Positions 8,109 through 15,900 of a stretch of DNA of 64,000 bases are shown one piece after another. The first letter of the stretch is position 1. Each line of letters opens with the position of its first letter. A model generated the notes under the pieces. That model was not told the origin of the DNA. It saw only the letters and a program-made list of their open reading frames with translations, and made no database searches. The position numbers and the translations under genes are program-made. The stretch is taken from the NCBI GenBank assembly GCA_030063045.1, contig JAQSEB010000114.1:2852001-2916000 (forward strand), read 5' to 3'. The DNA is from Pratylenchus scribneri (lineage: Eukaryota; Nematoda; Chromadorea; Rhabditida; Pratylenchidae).

Positions 8109-8621
8109 TTAATAAAGACCGAAATTATCTATCCTTTTTCTCTTTTTTGGTATTTTTAAATTAGGAAGTGGTTTAACAACCTTTCTTCCAATAATGGTTT
8201 GATGAATGGGTATTTCTATATGTTTTCTTCGCCTTTTTATAGTCCCCGATCCAATCTGTTTTCGACCCTTTTCAAGAATAGTATCAATTCCTTTTTTTCC
8301 CTCTTCTATAATGGCTTCTTTGACATTCCCTCCTTCTGCTATTTTATCCAGTATTCTCTCTCCAGTCGAGAGTGCTTCTTTTCCAACGGAAGTTCCTGCT
8401 CTTCTGATTACAGGTAAAATATAACGCCAAATTCCGCGAAGAATATCTCCAATTCCGGCACCATTTTGTCTGGTAAAGCCATAGCCTCTTTGGTAAGGGT
8501 TTATTCCCCGATAGTATGTATATGGTTCTTTTAGAATATCATCTTCGTCATTTAATCCTCCCCCTATTTGAAATACGTGATCATCATATGATACGGTTCT
8601 TGTGTCGAATGGAATATGCAT
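8109..8621 (-). CDS. Polinton basic capsid-associated protein (adenovirus pX/pVI-like)
   Basis: This 170-aa protein has the makeup of the small basic virion proteins of Polintons and adenoviruses. It has a glycine-rich segment (RQNGAGIGDILRGIWRYILP) that can form an amphipathic helix, then a helical region with Gly-Glu repeats and a strongly basic C-terminus (IKRRRKHIE, PKKRKRID). Such proteins package DNA or disrupt membranes during entry; the role here is inferred. I chose ATG 8621 because the longer frame begins with TTG. It lies 67 bp downstream of the minor-capsid gene and 9 bp upstream of the major capsid gene. QIGGGL near residue 20 and GSGTI further on could be protease sites. Confidence 0.7.
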   Translation of the reverse strand: MHIPFDTRTVSYDDHVFQIGGGLNDEDDILKEPYTYYRGINPYQRGYGFTRQNGAGIGDILRGIWRYILPVIRRAGTSVGKEALSTGERILDKIAEGGNVKEAIIEEGKKGIDTILEKGRKQIGSGTIKRRRKHIEIPIHQTIIGRKVVKPLPNLKIPKKRKRIDNFGLY

Positions 8622-8688
8622 TTTTGAAATTTTTATCAAATAGGAAAATTTTTTAACAATATTATGATAATATCAAATTAAAATGAAA

Positions 8689-10878
8689 TTACAAATTTAT
8701 AACTTTCTTAAATACTAAAGTCACTAGTACAGTCCCATAATCAAAAGGTATATATCTTCCATTCAACCACTTCAATTCTATCTCTATTTCATTTATTTGA
8801 CGCGGCAGGACAGGAATAAACATAGGCTGGTCATATACTCGTTCAACATAGCCTCCGACTTGATTTTCAACAGCTACTATCCTGAGTAGTGAGCTTAGGG
8901 AATTTCCTAGAATTACGCTCCTCGTCAGACCATTAGCGTAAACAGCAAAGCTTGAGTAACCACTTTGTAAATCGACAGTATATTTTCCTATTTCTCCATT
9001 TTCTATATAATAACGTGTTTCATCTTTAAACCCAGCAACATAAGCAATTTGTTCTGAGAGAGTTATGTGGCTTACTTCAGGATTATTAAATTTAATTTGA
9101 TAACGATCAATATTCTTAATATATTCAAACTCAATTTCAGGAATCCCATCTAAAGGAATAAGTCTCTGCCGTACAATTTCCATGAGTCCTTTTGGTTCTG
9201 TTTCTTGGGTATTCTTTTCTTCCGTATCCCCTGCGAGCCTCTCTTTTACTTGCTGAATTAATCCGCCTGTCTTTTTAGGGATTTTCTCTTCTTCCGTATC
9301 CCCTGCGAGCCTCTCTTTTATTTGTTGAATTAGTCCACCCCCTTCTTTAGGGATTTTCTCTTCTTCCGTTTCCTCAGCAAGCCTTTCTTTTACTTGTTGA
9401 ATTAGGCCACCCTTTTCTTTAGGAATTTTCTCTTCTTCCGTTTCCTCAGCAAGCCTTTCTTTTACTTGTTGAATTAGGCCACCCGTTTCTTTAGGAATTT
9501 TCTCTTCTTCCGTATCCTCAGCAAGCCTTTCTTTTACTTGTTGAATTAGTCCACCCGTTTCTTGAGGGCTTTGCTCACTTACTTCTTCATTCTTCTTTAA
9601 TTTATCGCGGACTTGCTGTAATAATCCCCCTGTCAATGCTTGAGATTCAGGTAGGGATCGTTCATCTCTAATTTTAGCTTCATATTCTAATGCGTTAAAC
9701 CTGTGTTTTCTGTACTCTGCGATTTTTCTTAAATCTTCAATTTGTTTTTTCAAAGTATCCTTTTCTTCCGGTATTACAGCAGCCAATAATGTTTCCCTCT
9801 TCACCCGGATTTCTTTGTTTGTATCTTGCAAAATTTTAAATTGTTTTCCTATCGCCGGCCAATAATCAGGATTTTTCTGGAAAAAATCATTTACGAATTC
9901 TGAATTCTTTTCATTATTTTGCTTTTGATAATCATCATATGGCCTATTCAAATCCTTTTGGATTATAGCTTTCGAAATTATTCTCAAATTTTTCTCAAGA
10001 AGCTTAATTCGTTGTCTGATAATTTTTGTCTCATTATCCAATTCCTTTATTCTTTCCAAACTATTTGCTTCCTTATAAAGTTGAACTTTTTGTTGAAGCT
10101 CTTCAACCATGGATATGTATCTGAGTCTTTCTTCTGTAATTTTTTCATTATATCTTTCGGGCTCAGGATAGACACGGAAAAATTCTTCAGCAATTTGATT
10201 TTCGATTCTTTTATTCTCTTCATCTTTGTCCTTTGCAGCCTTCTCTAACAAATTTATTCTCTGTAGCATTGAATCTGATGTAGCGTTGAGAGCTTCAATT
10301 TCTTCTAATATTTTTTTATGCTTATTCCTATCGGTTTCATTATTGCTCTCCTTTATTTTATTTTTAATTGTATTTTCCAAGGTTTCGAAAACTTTTCTTT
10401 CTTCTCGAATAGGTGTCCAATAATCTTCGCGATGCTCGATAAAAAAAGTATTGATCCAGTCATTCTCATTTCCAGATGTAGCTTCCCTTCGGACTCTCTT
10501 TTCCTCTTCATCTTTTAAATGTATAAATCTTCGTTTTCGATTTTGTAAATTTTTATGGGATAGCAAAGACTGGTTCAAAAGAGCATATTTCAAGTATTCA
10601 CTTAAACCTTCAGGGGTTTGTTGGGATGTTTTAGGAATATTCACGCTACGAAAAGTTCCATTTTTGTAATATATTTGTATCCATTGTTGTTCATTAGTCC
10701 CTATGGTGGAAGCCCATGATTGAGGGTATTGAATACTGTAGAGACCACATACCCAATTTCCTCCTTGAAATTCAATCGGTCTTGGGAGGTGTACTCGATA
10801 TTTATTTGGTTTATTATCAGGGTAATCAGGGACATCGCTTGGCAAAACAACAAAATAATAATTGCTTGTAGAAGTCAT
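8689..10878 (-). CDS. Large Polinton virion protein, minor-capsid/penton type, with coiled coil and 24-residue repeats
   Basis: The first 110 residues (YYFVVLPSDVPDYPDNKPNK, then FQGGNWVCGLYSIQYPQSW) match the opening of a conserved Polinton structural protein, and the last 170 (from about EFEYIKNIDRYQI to TLVFKKVINL) are again beta-rich. I take the two ends as one capsid fold, probably the minor capsid or penton-like component. Between them lies a very long charged insertion: a coiled coil of about 300 residues rich in Glu, Lys and Arg, then seven copies of a GGLIQQVKERLA-type repeat, the middle five nearly identical. The total is 729 aa in one frame without a break. A TATA box with CTCAATAT precedes it, so it heads the capsid gene run. 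Confidence 0.75.
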   Translation of the reverse strand: MTSTSNYYFVVLPSDVPDYPDNKPNKYRVHLPRPIEFQGGNWVCGLYSIQYPQSWASTIGTNEQQWIQIYYKNGTFRSVNIPKTSQQTPEGLSEYLKYALLNQSLLSHKNLQNRKRRFIHLKDEEEKRVRREATSGNENDWINTFFIEHREDYWTPIREERKVFETLENTIKNKIKESNNETDRNKHKKILEEIEALNATSDSMLQRINLLEKAAKDKDEENKRIENQIAEEFFRVYPEPERYNEKITEERLRYISMVEELQQKVQLYKEANSLERIKELDNETKIIRQRIKLLEKNLRIISKAIIQKDLNRPYDDYQKQNNEKNSEFVNDFFQKNPDYWPAIGKQFKILQDTNKEIRVKRETLLAAVIPEEKDTLKKQIEDLRKIAEYRKHRFNALEYEAKIRDERSLPESQALTGGLLQQVRDKLKKNEEVSEQSPQETGGLIQQVKERLAEDTEEEKIPKETGGLIQQVKERLAEETEEEKIPKEKGGLIQQVKERLAEETEEEKIPKEGGGLIQQIKERLAGDTEEEKIPKKTGGLIQQVKERLAGDTEEKNTQETEPKGLMEIVRQRLIPLDGIPEIEFEYIKNIDRYQIKFNNPEVSHITLSEQIAYVAGFKDETRYYIENGEIGKYTVDLQSGYSSFAVYANGLTRSVILGNSLSSLLRIVAVENQVGGYVERVYDQPMFIPVLPRQINEIEIELKWLNGRYIPFDYGTVLVTLVFKKVINL
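9195..9640 (-). repeat. 72-bp coding tandem repeat in the virion protein gene
   Basis: Five nearly identical 72-bp units encode the 24-residue motif beginning GGLIQQVKERLA and ending TEEEKIPKE. One diverged copy stands on each side (GGLLQQVRDKLKK upstream and KGLMEIVRQRLI downstream in the protein). Each unit is an amphipathic helix followed by an acidic linker. The DNA-level identity of the middle units implies recent expansion or homogenisation. Confidence 0.85.
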
Positions 10879-10904
10879 TATGTTTAAATAGTAATGAAAA
10901 AACT

Positions 10905-10928
10905 TTAATATTGAGACTTTATATACAC
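10905..10928 (-). promoter_or_regulatory. TATA-type promoter of the capsid gene run
   Basis: Read on the minus strand this is GTATATAAAGTCTCAATATT, about 40 bp before the ATG at 10878. The same TATA followed by CTCAATAT is found before the packaging ATPase and the PAZ gene. Confidence 0.6.
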
Positions 10929-10935
10929 ATTAGGA

Positions 10936-11235
10936 TTACTCTCCATCTTTACAAATTTCTCCATTATATTCTTTTAGCTCTTCTATAGGAGCATGGTTAT
11001 GTGTATTCATTAATTTAATTCTATTTTCATTCCATCTGTCAATTATTAGGTAAGCCTGACAATTAAGTTCATTTGCTTTTTCACACGGCCACTTTTCATA
11101 TTGATTGGTTATGGGGGCATTCCTTGGATTATGAATCAAACAGTAGTAATTAAATTTATAGCCTTTATGGAGATAAATTTTATTTTTATAATATTTAATT
11201 CGATTTACATCATTTTTTGAAAACATTTTTATCAT
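10936..11235 (-). CDS. Small FLYWCH/WRKY-GCM1-like zinc-finger protein
   Basis: This 99-aa protein looks like a single FLYWCH-type zinc finger: an aromatic-basic start (YKNKIYLHKGYKFNYYCL), a Trp-Pro-Cys (EKWPCEKA), a second Cys (NCQAYLIID) and a terminal His-x-His in NTHNHAP. This Cys2His2 arrangement is common in Mutator-type transposases and host DNA-binding factors. It begins 51 bp after the integrase stop on the same strand, so it may end the same transcript. It could regulate transcription or recruit DNA. It is probably captured from a host or another transposon. Confidence 0.65.
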   Translation of the reverse strand: MIKMFSKNDVNRIKYYKNKIYLHKGYKFNYYCLIHNPRNAPITNQYEKWPCEKANELNCQAYLIIDRWNENRIKLMNTHNHAPIEELKEYNGEICKDGE

Positions 11236-11286
11236 ATTTATATTTTTTAAAAAATGAACAATTTTGAATACTTATATACTATTCTA

Positions 11287-12380
11287 TTAATCGGTAGGGG
11301 CAATATCGGATTCGTCAATCCATTCAGGGTTAGGGTAATCATAAAATTTAACAAAATATTTCTTTCTTCCATTCACTTTCTTCGTTCTAATTACTTCCTC
11401 TATTCTATAGGTCGTAGATTCATCCTTTCGCACCTTTTGGAGGTCTGGCTCATAAAAGTATCCTTTGAACAATTCTCCTTGTTGGTCGCGTACTTTGTAT
11501 CGAGGCGGGTTCTGATTCTTTACTTGTTCAATTTGTAAAATTTCGTCACTCCATGAAGGAAAATATCCCTTATGGAATATTCCTTTATTTTTACTCATTC
11601 TCACAAAATCATCTTTTTTAAATTTAGGCGGTTTTTTTATTTCCGGTTCAATTAAACCTTCTCTTGGTCCATATAGTTTTTCCCATACTTCTTTAGCATT
11701 GTTGAAATTAACCTCAGACGGTTTCATTCCATGTGTTCGACTTTTAGAATTATTGATCGCATTAATTATTTTTGACAAGGCCGGTACCCATTCAACTGTT
11801 TGTTTTTGGGACATGTAACGGTAAAGTCTTTGTTTTACATTTCTTATGGCTCTTTCGGCTAATGATGCTTTGACCGTTGATGAATTTGGAGTGAATTTTT
11901 GAATATCGTTTTCTTTAAAAAAAGTTTTCAGATCGGAATTTGTAAATTCTTTTCCTTTATCAGAAAATAATCTGTGTGGCTTCATAGGCATGAGTTCAAA
12001 TAGATTTTTGAAAGCCACAAGCATATCTTTTGCATTTTTATTTTTCACTGGAACAGCTTACTTAAAACATCTATGGCTATTAAAGCATAATTTATTCCAT
12101 TATTCTCTTTTGATAACTTCTGCAAATCGGCTATGTCAACTTGGACATCTGTCATATATCCAGAGGGAATAGTTTTCTGTCGGGGGAAGTTCACCCGTCT
12201 TGGACGATGAATTGTATACGTTCGACTTCCTTCCAACCATTCTTTTATTTCTTTTTTCTTAATATTTGGTATTTCTTTTTTGGCTTCGATCCATAACTGA
12301 TCCACACCAGCAAAGGAAGACGGATAATTAGGATTATTGTATAAACGTTTTAAAATTTTTTCTTTTTCTTCTAACTCCAT
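11287..12380 (-). pseudogene. Polinton integrase (DDE type with C-terminal chromodomain), one frameshift
   Basis: The integrase inserts the element into host DNA. The first part (12380-12045) has a helical N-terminal region and the first catalytic Asp in QVDIADL. The second part (12048-11287) carries the other acidic residues: Asp in LFSDKGKEF and Glu in SLAERAIRNV. It ends with an SH3-like region and a chromodomain (YRIEEVIRTKK, KYFVKFYDYP, WIDESDI). The two parts are in different frames: the first hits TGA near 12050 while homology continues in another frame. I read this as a small indel that removes a few residues just after DVLSK. A programmed shift is possible, but I see no obvious slippery site. 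The start overlaps the upstream gene by 10 bp. Confidence 0.85.
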
Positions 12381-13036
12381 TTAGCCGGAGTAAAAGGCGT
12401 CTTATATTTACTTTTTGGAGTAGAAGTTCCGACTGGAGAATGGAATGATAAGGATTCATCCTTTGCCTTTAAATTTTGAAGTATTTGTAGTAATGCATCG
12501 TCCTTTCTAATTACATTCTCTAAAATTATTGTTCCTTTCGGCCTCGGCCCTGTACGTAGACCTTTTTCATTCGATACTATCCAATTAATAGATTTTTTAA
12601 TATCACTTCCCTCGATAATTTTTCCATGTTCATTTTTAATCCTTCCTTCTGAGGTCACACTATATTTGTCAGGATTAGCAGCCATTCTCATTATAAATTC
12701 ATTCGAAAGTTCCATCATAGGTGATACATGGATAAAAGGATTTCTACTGGATATTTTCTGTTTTTGTGATACTCTAGGTGTTGTCTCAATGGTCTGTGAT
12801 TCTGGCGCACCTGTTATTTCAACTTTAACAGGCTTATCTTCATTTTCCTTCCTCAGATGTAAGTACCTTCTTAATTCTTGGTTGTATCGAGCGTTTTTAA
12901 TTGTAGGATTTGTCTTCTCTTCTTTCACATTTTCTAGCATTCTTTTAGAATAATCAAGGTTAATATTTCCCGTATCACTTGAAGTTAATCCTTTGTAAAT
13001 ATCTTCTGGTACTAAAACAAATCTATTGGCCGCCAT
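12371..13036 (-). CDS. Conserved Polinton protein of unknown function (221 aa)
   Basis: Proteins opening with a motif like FVLVPEDIYKGL occur widely beside the integrase in Polintons, but their function is not known to me. The N-terminal 20 residues are the most conserved part. The middle is charged and probably disordered. A domain at about residues 110-190 (PMMELSNEFIMRMAANP, EGRIKNEHGKII) looks folded. The tail is Ser/Thr/Pro-rich. The ATG overlaps the upstream stop by 14 bp and its own stop overlaps the integrase ATG by 10 bp, so it sits in the middle of a coupled run. Confidence 0.75.
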   Translation of the reverse strand: MAANRFVLVPEDIYKGLTSSDTGNINLDYSKRMLENVKEEKTNPTIKNARYNQELRRYLHLRKENEDKPVKVEITGAPESQTIETTPRVSQKQKISSRNPFIHVSPMMELSNEFIMRMAANPDKYSVTSEGRIKNEHGKIIEGSDIKKSINWIVSNEKGLRTGPRPKGTIILENVIRKDDALLQILQNLKAKDESLSFHSPVGTSTPKSKYKTPFTPAKWS

Positions 13037-13394
13037 TATTCTTTGTAATAATATTTCTTAATACTTCCAAAATAATTGGAGTTATAATTGCCGGCAAGGC
13101 TGAAAGTCCGCCTCCTTTTTGTACTAGATTTCTTGCACCTTTCTCTGATCTAACTCGACTTAATTTCCGTACAAATTCCGTATATGGAAGTATTCTATTC
13201 TTCTGTCTCGCAGTTAGTTTAAATCGTGATTTAAGAATATTTAAACTAATTTCTACCAATGTTAACAATTGTGAAGTTGAAGCTTTACTTAATATTTTCT
13301 TTCTTTTATTTATAGATTTTGTCTTAGCAACTGATTTTAAAAAGTCAATATTTTCATAAATAAGTGGACTGATTTGGGTATTGTTATTAGACAT
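13023..13394 (-). CDS. Small conserved Polinton protein, helical basic with Gly-hydrophobic C-terminus
   Basis: This 123-aa protein has the layout of a short Polinton/adintovirus protein: basic helices with SKASTSQLLTLVEISLNIL, then LTARQKNRILPY, then a QKGGGLSALPAIITPIILEVL segment that could insert in or disrupt membranes. The GGG before the hydrophobic part resembles adenain-type cleavage contexts, so maturation by the protease at 5973 is possible. Its exact role in the virion is unknown. It overlaps the ATPase stop by 8 bp and the next gene by 14 bp. Confidence 0.7.
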   Translation of the reverse strand: MSNNNTQISPLIYENIDFLKSVAKTKSINKRKKILSKASTSQLLTLVEISLNILKSRFKLTARQKNRILPYTEFVRKLSRVRSEKGARNLVQKGGGLSALPAIITPIILEVLRNIITKNNGGQ

Positions 13395-14046
13395 TATTAT
13401 TAGGAATGAATATGGTATAAGGATTTTGGTCGTCTTTAAATATGTTGGTCCTAAGCCTCAAGGTTGGGTCTGAGGATGGATGAAGATCGATAAATAAATA
13501 CGAATATGGCTCACGGGTGGCGTATCTATAAGATTCTAGGAAGAAATCCAATTGTCGAGGGAATAATTGCTGTCCAAGATTTCTGATAGCTAAGGCGCTA
13601 TTTGGTGCTCTCATAAGAGTGAAGTACATTGTGTTTTGTCTTGCGACCTTAAGTTTTTTCTCGAAGAGATTTTGTGTGACAAAAATAAAACCAAAATTCT
13701 GATGATGCGACTTTTTCGTCGTAAGTTCTGATAGATATTTCTCATTGATTGAATAAAGTAAATCATCTAGGATGATTAAGGCAGGCTTTGGTTGTTTTTT
13801 TATTAATTCTTCAGAAGGCACACCAGAATAGACTGTGACACCAATTTTTTGGAGAATAGGAACTGCGGAACTATATTCTCCGTAGCAATATAATATAGAT
13901 TTTGGGGGAGGTTCCACTAGATACTGAGATTGATTGACGAATTTCAATAAGAAGGTCGATTTTCCACTAGAAGATGGACCATTGATTATCATAGAAAATG
14001 GAAGATGTAATTTTAATTCTTTATTTTCGAATATTTGATTATTCAT
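13387..14046 (-). CDS. Polinton genome-packaging ATPase (FtsK/HerA superfamily)
   Basis: This enzyme would pump the element's DNA into capsids. From ATG 14046 the protein is 219 aa. Walker A is NGPSSSGKST (residues 22-31), Walker B is ALIILDDLL (89-97), and a sensor-like FVTQNLF follows. The length matches Polinton ATPases. A frame extended to 14076 adds MLFNNHIIFI, but a TATA box at about 14085 would place the transcript start close to or inside that extension, so I prefer 14046. It heads a run of four genes whose start and stop codons overlap. Confidence 0.92.
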   Translation of the reverse strand: MNNQIFENKELKLHLPFSMIINGPSSSGKSTFLLKFVNQSQYLVEPPPKSILYCYGEYSSAVPILQKIGVTVYSGVPSEELIKKQPKPALIILDDLLYSINEKYLSELTTKKSHHQNFGFIFVTQNLFEKKLKVARQNTMYFTLMRAPNSALAIRNLGQQLFPRQLDFFLESYRYATREPYSYLFIDLHPSSDPTLRLRTNIFKDDQNPYTIFIPNNNV

Positions 14047-14074
14047 TATAAAAATAATATGATTATTAAATAAC

Positions 14075-14096
14075 AATATATTGAGTTTATATATCT
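14075..14096 (-). promoter_or_regulatory. TATA-type promoter of the ATPase-integrase gene run
   Basis: The minus strand reads GATATATAAACTCAATATAT, ending about 30 bp before ATG 14046. The TATA followed by CTCAATAT is the same arrangement as at 10905-10928 and near 4545. The three downstream genes have no comparable element of their own. Confidence 0.6.
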
Positions 14097-14122
14097 TTGA
14101 TTAATTGGTTATATTATCTATC

Positions 14123-14641
14123 TTACGGAAAGAAGACATTTTTCTTCGGTTCTTCTTCTTCTGCTTTTTCTTCCACTTTTTCCTTCTTGATTTCGGGGAT
14201 TAAAGTTGAAAAATTTACCTTTCTCTTGATTGCATCCACGGCTCGCTCCTCTTCTTCTTTTATTGGTGATAAGGATCCATCGCGTTCAATTAATCCGCCA
14301 TCCATTGGGATGTTGAAAACCTTTCCTTTGCATTTGACGCGAAATATGCAGTTCTTGCTGAGATCCCCTTTCTTATCAAATTGTACAAATTTCATGCCTT
14401 TCATGCGTGCACAAAAGAAGGTGACTCCATGTGAAGTAACAGCAAAATCGATCTCAATTCCATCGCATTTGCAGTGAACGCACTTTCCGGGCACGTCGAA
14501 GGGGACAAAACGGGCAGTATTCAGGCGAACAGAGCTTACTGTAATTCCCCCTGCTGATACGAAGAAGTCCACCTCCGGTAATCCTTTGTTTATGACGCTT
14601 TTGATGCTCTCTTCAAGATGCTCTGGGTTCATTGGGTTCAT
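14123..14641 (-). CDS. Unrecognised 172-aa Polinton-borne protein with internal repeat and charged tail
   Basis: I do not recognise this protein. It seems to contain two related beta-rich halves. The first has ITVSSVRLNTARFVPFDVPG followed by KCVHCKCDGIEIDF; the second has VTFFCARMKGMKFVQFDKKG followed by NCIFRVKCKGKVFNI. The halves share the order of a hydrophobic strand, K/R-F-V-x-F-D, a Gly turn and a Cys-x-x-x-Cys-type pair, suggesting an internal duplication. The C-terminal 45 residues are Glu/Lys-rich. I chose ATG 14641 because a longer frame would run through the TATA-like TTTATAAG at about 14690. It is divergent from the 147-aa gene at 15064. Confidence 0.6.
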   Translation of the reverse strand: MNPMNPEHLEESIKSVINKGLPEVDFFVSAGGITVSSVRLNTARFVPFDVPGKCVHCKCDGIEIDFAVTSHGVTFFCARMKGMKFVQFDKKGDLSKNCIFRVKCKGKVFNIPMDGGLIERDGSLSPIKEEEERAVDAIKRKVNFSTLIPEIKKEKVEEKAEEEEPKKNVFFP

Positions 14642-15063
14642 TTTGGGATTAGATTGGAATGAGAAACTCGGTCTGATTAGCGCTGGCTTATAAAGCCTCA
14701 AAACCCCGCCCACTTAGTCGAATTTTACTTGAAAGAATGCATTGGCCCATTTCCAAGTCCATTAAGCCACGCCCCTTCACATATTTCAAATTCTTTAGTG
14801 ATGAGTCATTGAAATTCTTTACTATTTATAATCATTTTTACGAAATCAACAAGTATGACTCATCAATAGACATATTATTTTTAAAATATTACGAAATCAA
14901 CAAGTATGACTCATCATTTACTATTTTTGATTAGGCCACGCCCTCTATTTCGTAATAAACTAGTATGACTCATCCACATCTTTTTAGATTAGGCCACGCC
15001 CCTTTAGAGTTTTTAATTCTTCCAATAAGACATACCTCTTTCATTTTATTTCCTATTTTCAAA
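14642..15063. promoter_or_regulatory. Bidirectional promoter with CCACGCCC boxes and TGACTCA motifs
   Basis: This 422-bp spacer between two divergent genes holds CCCCGCCC near 14704 and CCACGCCC near 14766, 14936 and 14994. TGAGTCA/TGACTCA (an AP-1-type palindrome) occurs near 14803, 14859, 14907 and 14965; three of these lie in copies of a unit with ACGAAATCAACAAGTATGAC. TTATAAAG near 14688 is placed for the minus-strand gene. Confidence 0.55.
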
Positions 15064-15507
15064 ATGGTTTCCCCTCCTTATACATTTCCAACTAGACCAA
15101 TTTGTGTCGATTGTGAATTATTGTCCCTCGGCGGCACTTTGGAAAGCCTCGCCGTTACAGGTGAACCTGTTATTACAGGAATTCGTAGACAGCGCATATT
15201 TTGCGACACATGTATGACCAATGCCCGTCTTCAAACAGCCAAACGTTATATAGAGCTAGATTTAAATATTAATCAAATTTCTCTACTCGAATTCGCCTTC
15301 TTTCAATTCAGTTGGGAAGAAGGGAAATACGGTAAACCGTTATTAGTTATGGATGTTTTCCCGCTTCCTGACGATGTGTTTTGGTGCGACGATTGCTATC
15401 TCGAATGCTTTAATGAATACCCTTTTTTTGATATTGAAGACAACCGTCTTGTTTTCTATTACCGTTATTGCGGTTCTTGTTCCCAACAAATAAGAGGAAT
15501 ACAATAG
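15064..15507 (+). CDS. Unrecognised Cys-rich (four CxxC) 147-aa protein
   Basis: No family is recognised. Four CxxC pairs are visible: ICVDCELL (about residue 14), FCDTCMTN (48), WCDDCYLEC (104) and YCGSCSQQ (138). They suggest two structural zinc sites around a mixed helix/strand core that includes QISLLEFAFFQFSWEEGKYG. An upstream in-frame ATG at 14965 lies within the promoter repeats, so 15064 is used. It is intronless and shares promoter boxes with the Polinton cargo genes, so I count it as part of the element. A DNA-binding or ubiquitin-related role is possible but not shown. Confidence 0.6.
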   Translation: MVSPPYTFPTRPICVDCELLSLGGTLESLAVTGEPVITGIRRQRIFCDTCMTNARLQTAKRYIELDLNINQISLLEFAFFQFSWEEGKYGKPLLVMDVFPLPDDVFWCDDCYLECFNEYPFFDIEDNRLVFYYRYCGSCSQQIRGIQ

Positions 15508-15900
15508 ATGAACAATAATTAAAATGATTTGTTTGATAAATATTCCTGTTTAATGAAAATAATTTTTGCACTCCCTTCCTATCCTCAATTTTCCTAATGT
15601 TTTTTGGTCCATATTCATATTTGGGTTAATATTAATTATTTCTAGACTCATGTTTTATTGAAATTTATGCATTCAACCCGAAAAACAAAAAATTATCTTC
15701 TCAGAAAATTAGATGTTAGCCATTTCTATTACTGCTTGATCCACATTTGCCCATTTATGACGAAAATCTTTATTTTGACTCAAAATTTTTATTTAAAAAA
15801 CAATTTGAAAAAATCTGACATCCCTAATTTATATGAATTTTGATTTACCATTTGAATTAAATGAATTTATCAGTTATCACTCATTTTATTTATTATTTCA
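15508..15900. other. Gene-free AT-rich stretch
   Basis: I see no supported gene. The short open frame at 15658 is low in complexity and has no recognisable features. Confidence 0.5.

Larger units (their letters stand above)
1..15507. mobile_element. Polinton/Maverick virus-like DNA transposon (left end outside window)
   Basis: The hallmark Polinton set is present in about 15 kb: protein-primed family B DNA polymerase, adenain-like cysteine protease, major capsid protein, basic capsid-associated protein, minor-capsid-type protein, integrase with chromodomain and FtsK/HerA-type packaging ATPase. All reading frames are intronless, unlike the neighbouring host genes. The polymerase runs off the left edge, so that terminus and its inverted repeat are not visible. 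I cannot place the right terminus: the last gene that looks like part of the element ends at 15507, and a polymerase fragment reappears at 19.2-20.5 kb. Only the integrase is visibly broken. Confidence 0.93.

Noticed and set aside
9919..10669. Plus-strand Phe/Ser/Leu-rich frames
   Set aside because: Antisense shadows of the coiled-coil region of the virion protein; the composition mirrors Glu/Lys codons.
1..15507. Contaminating free virus or bacterial prophage
   Set aside because: The gene set is Polinton, host-type TATA promoters are present, and the flanking DNA on the right continues into intron-bearing animal genes.
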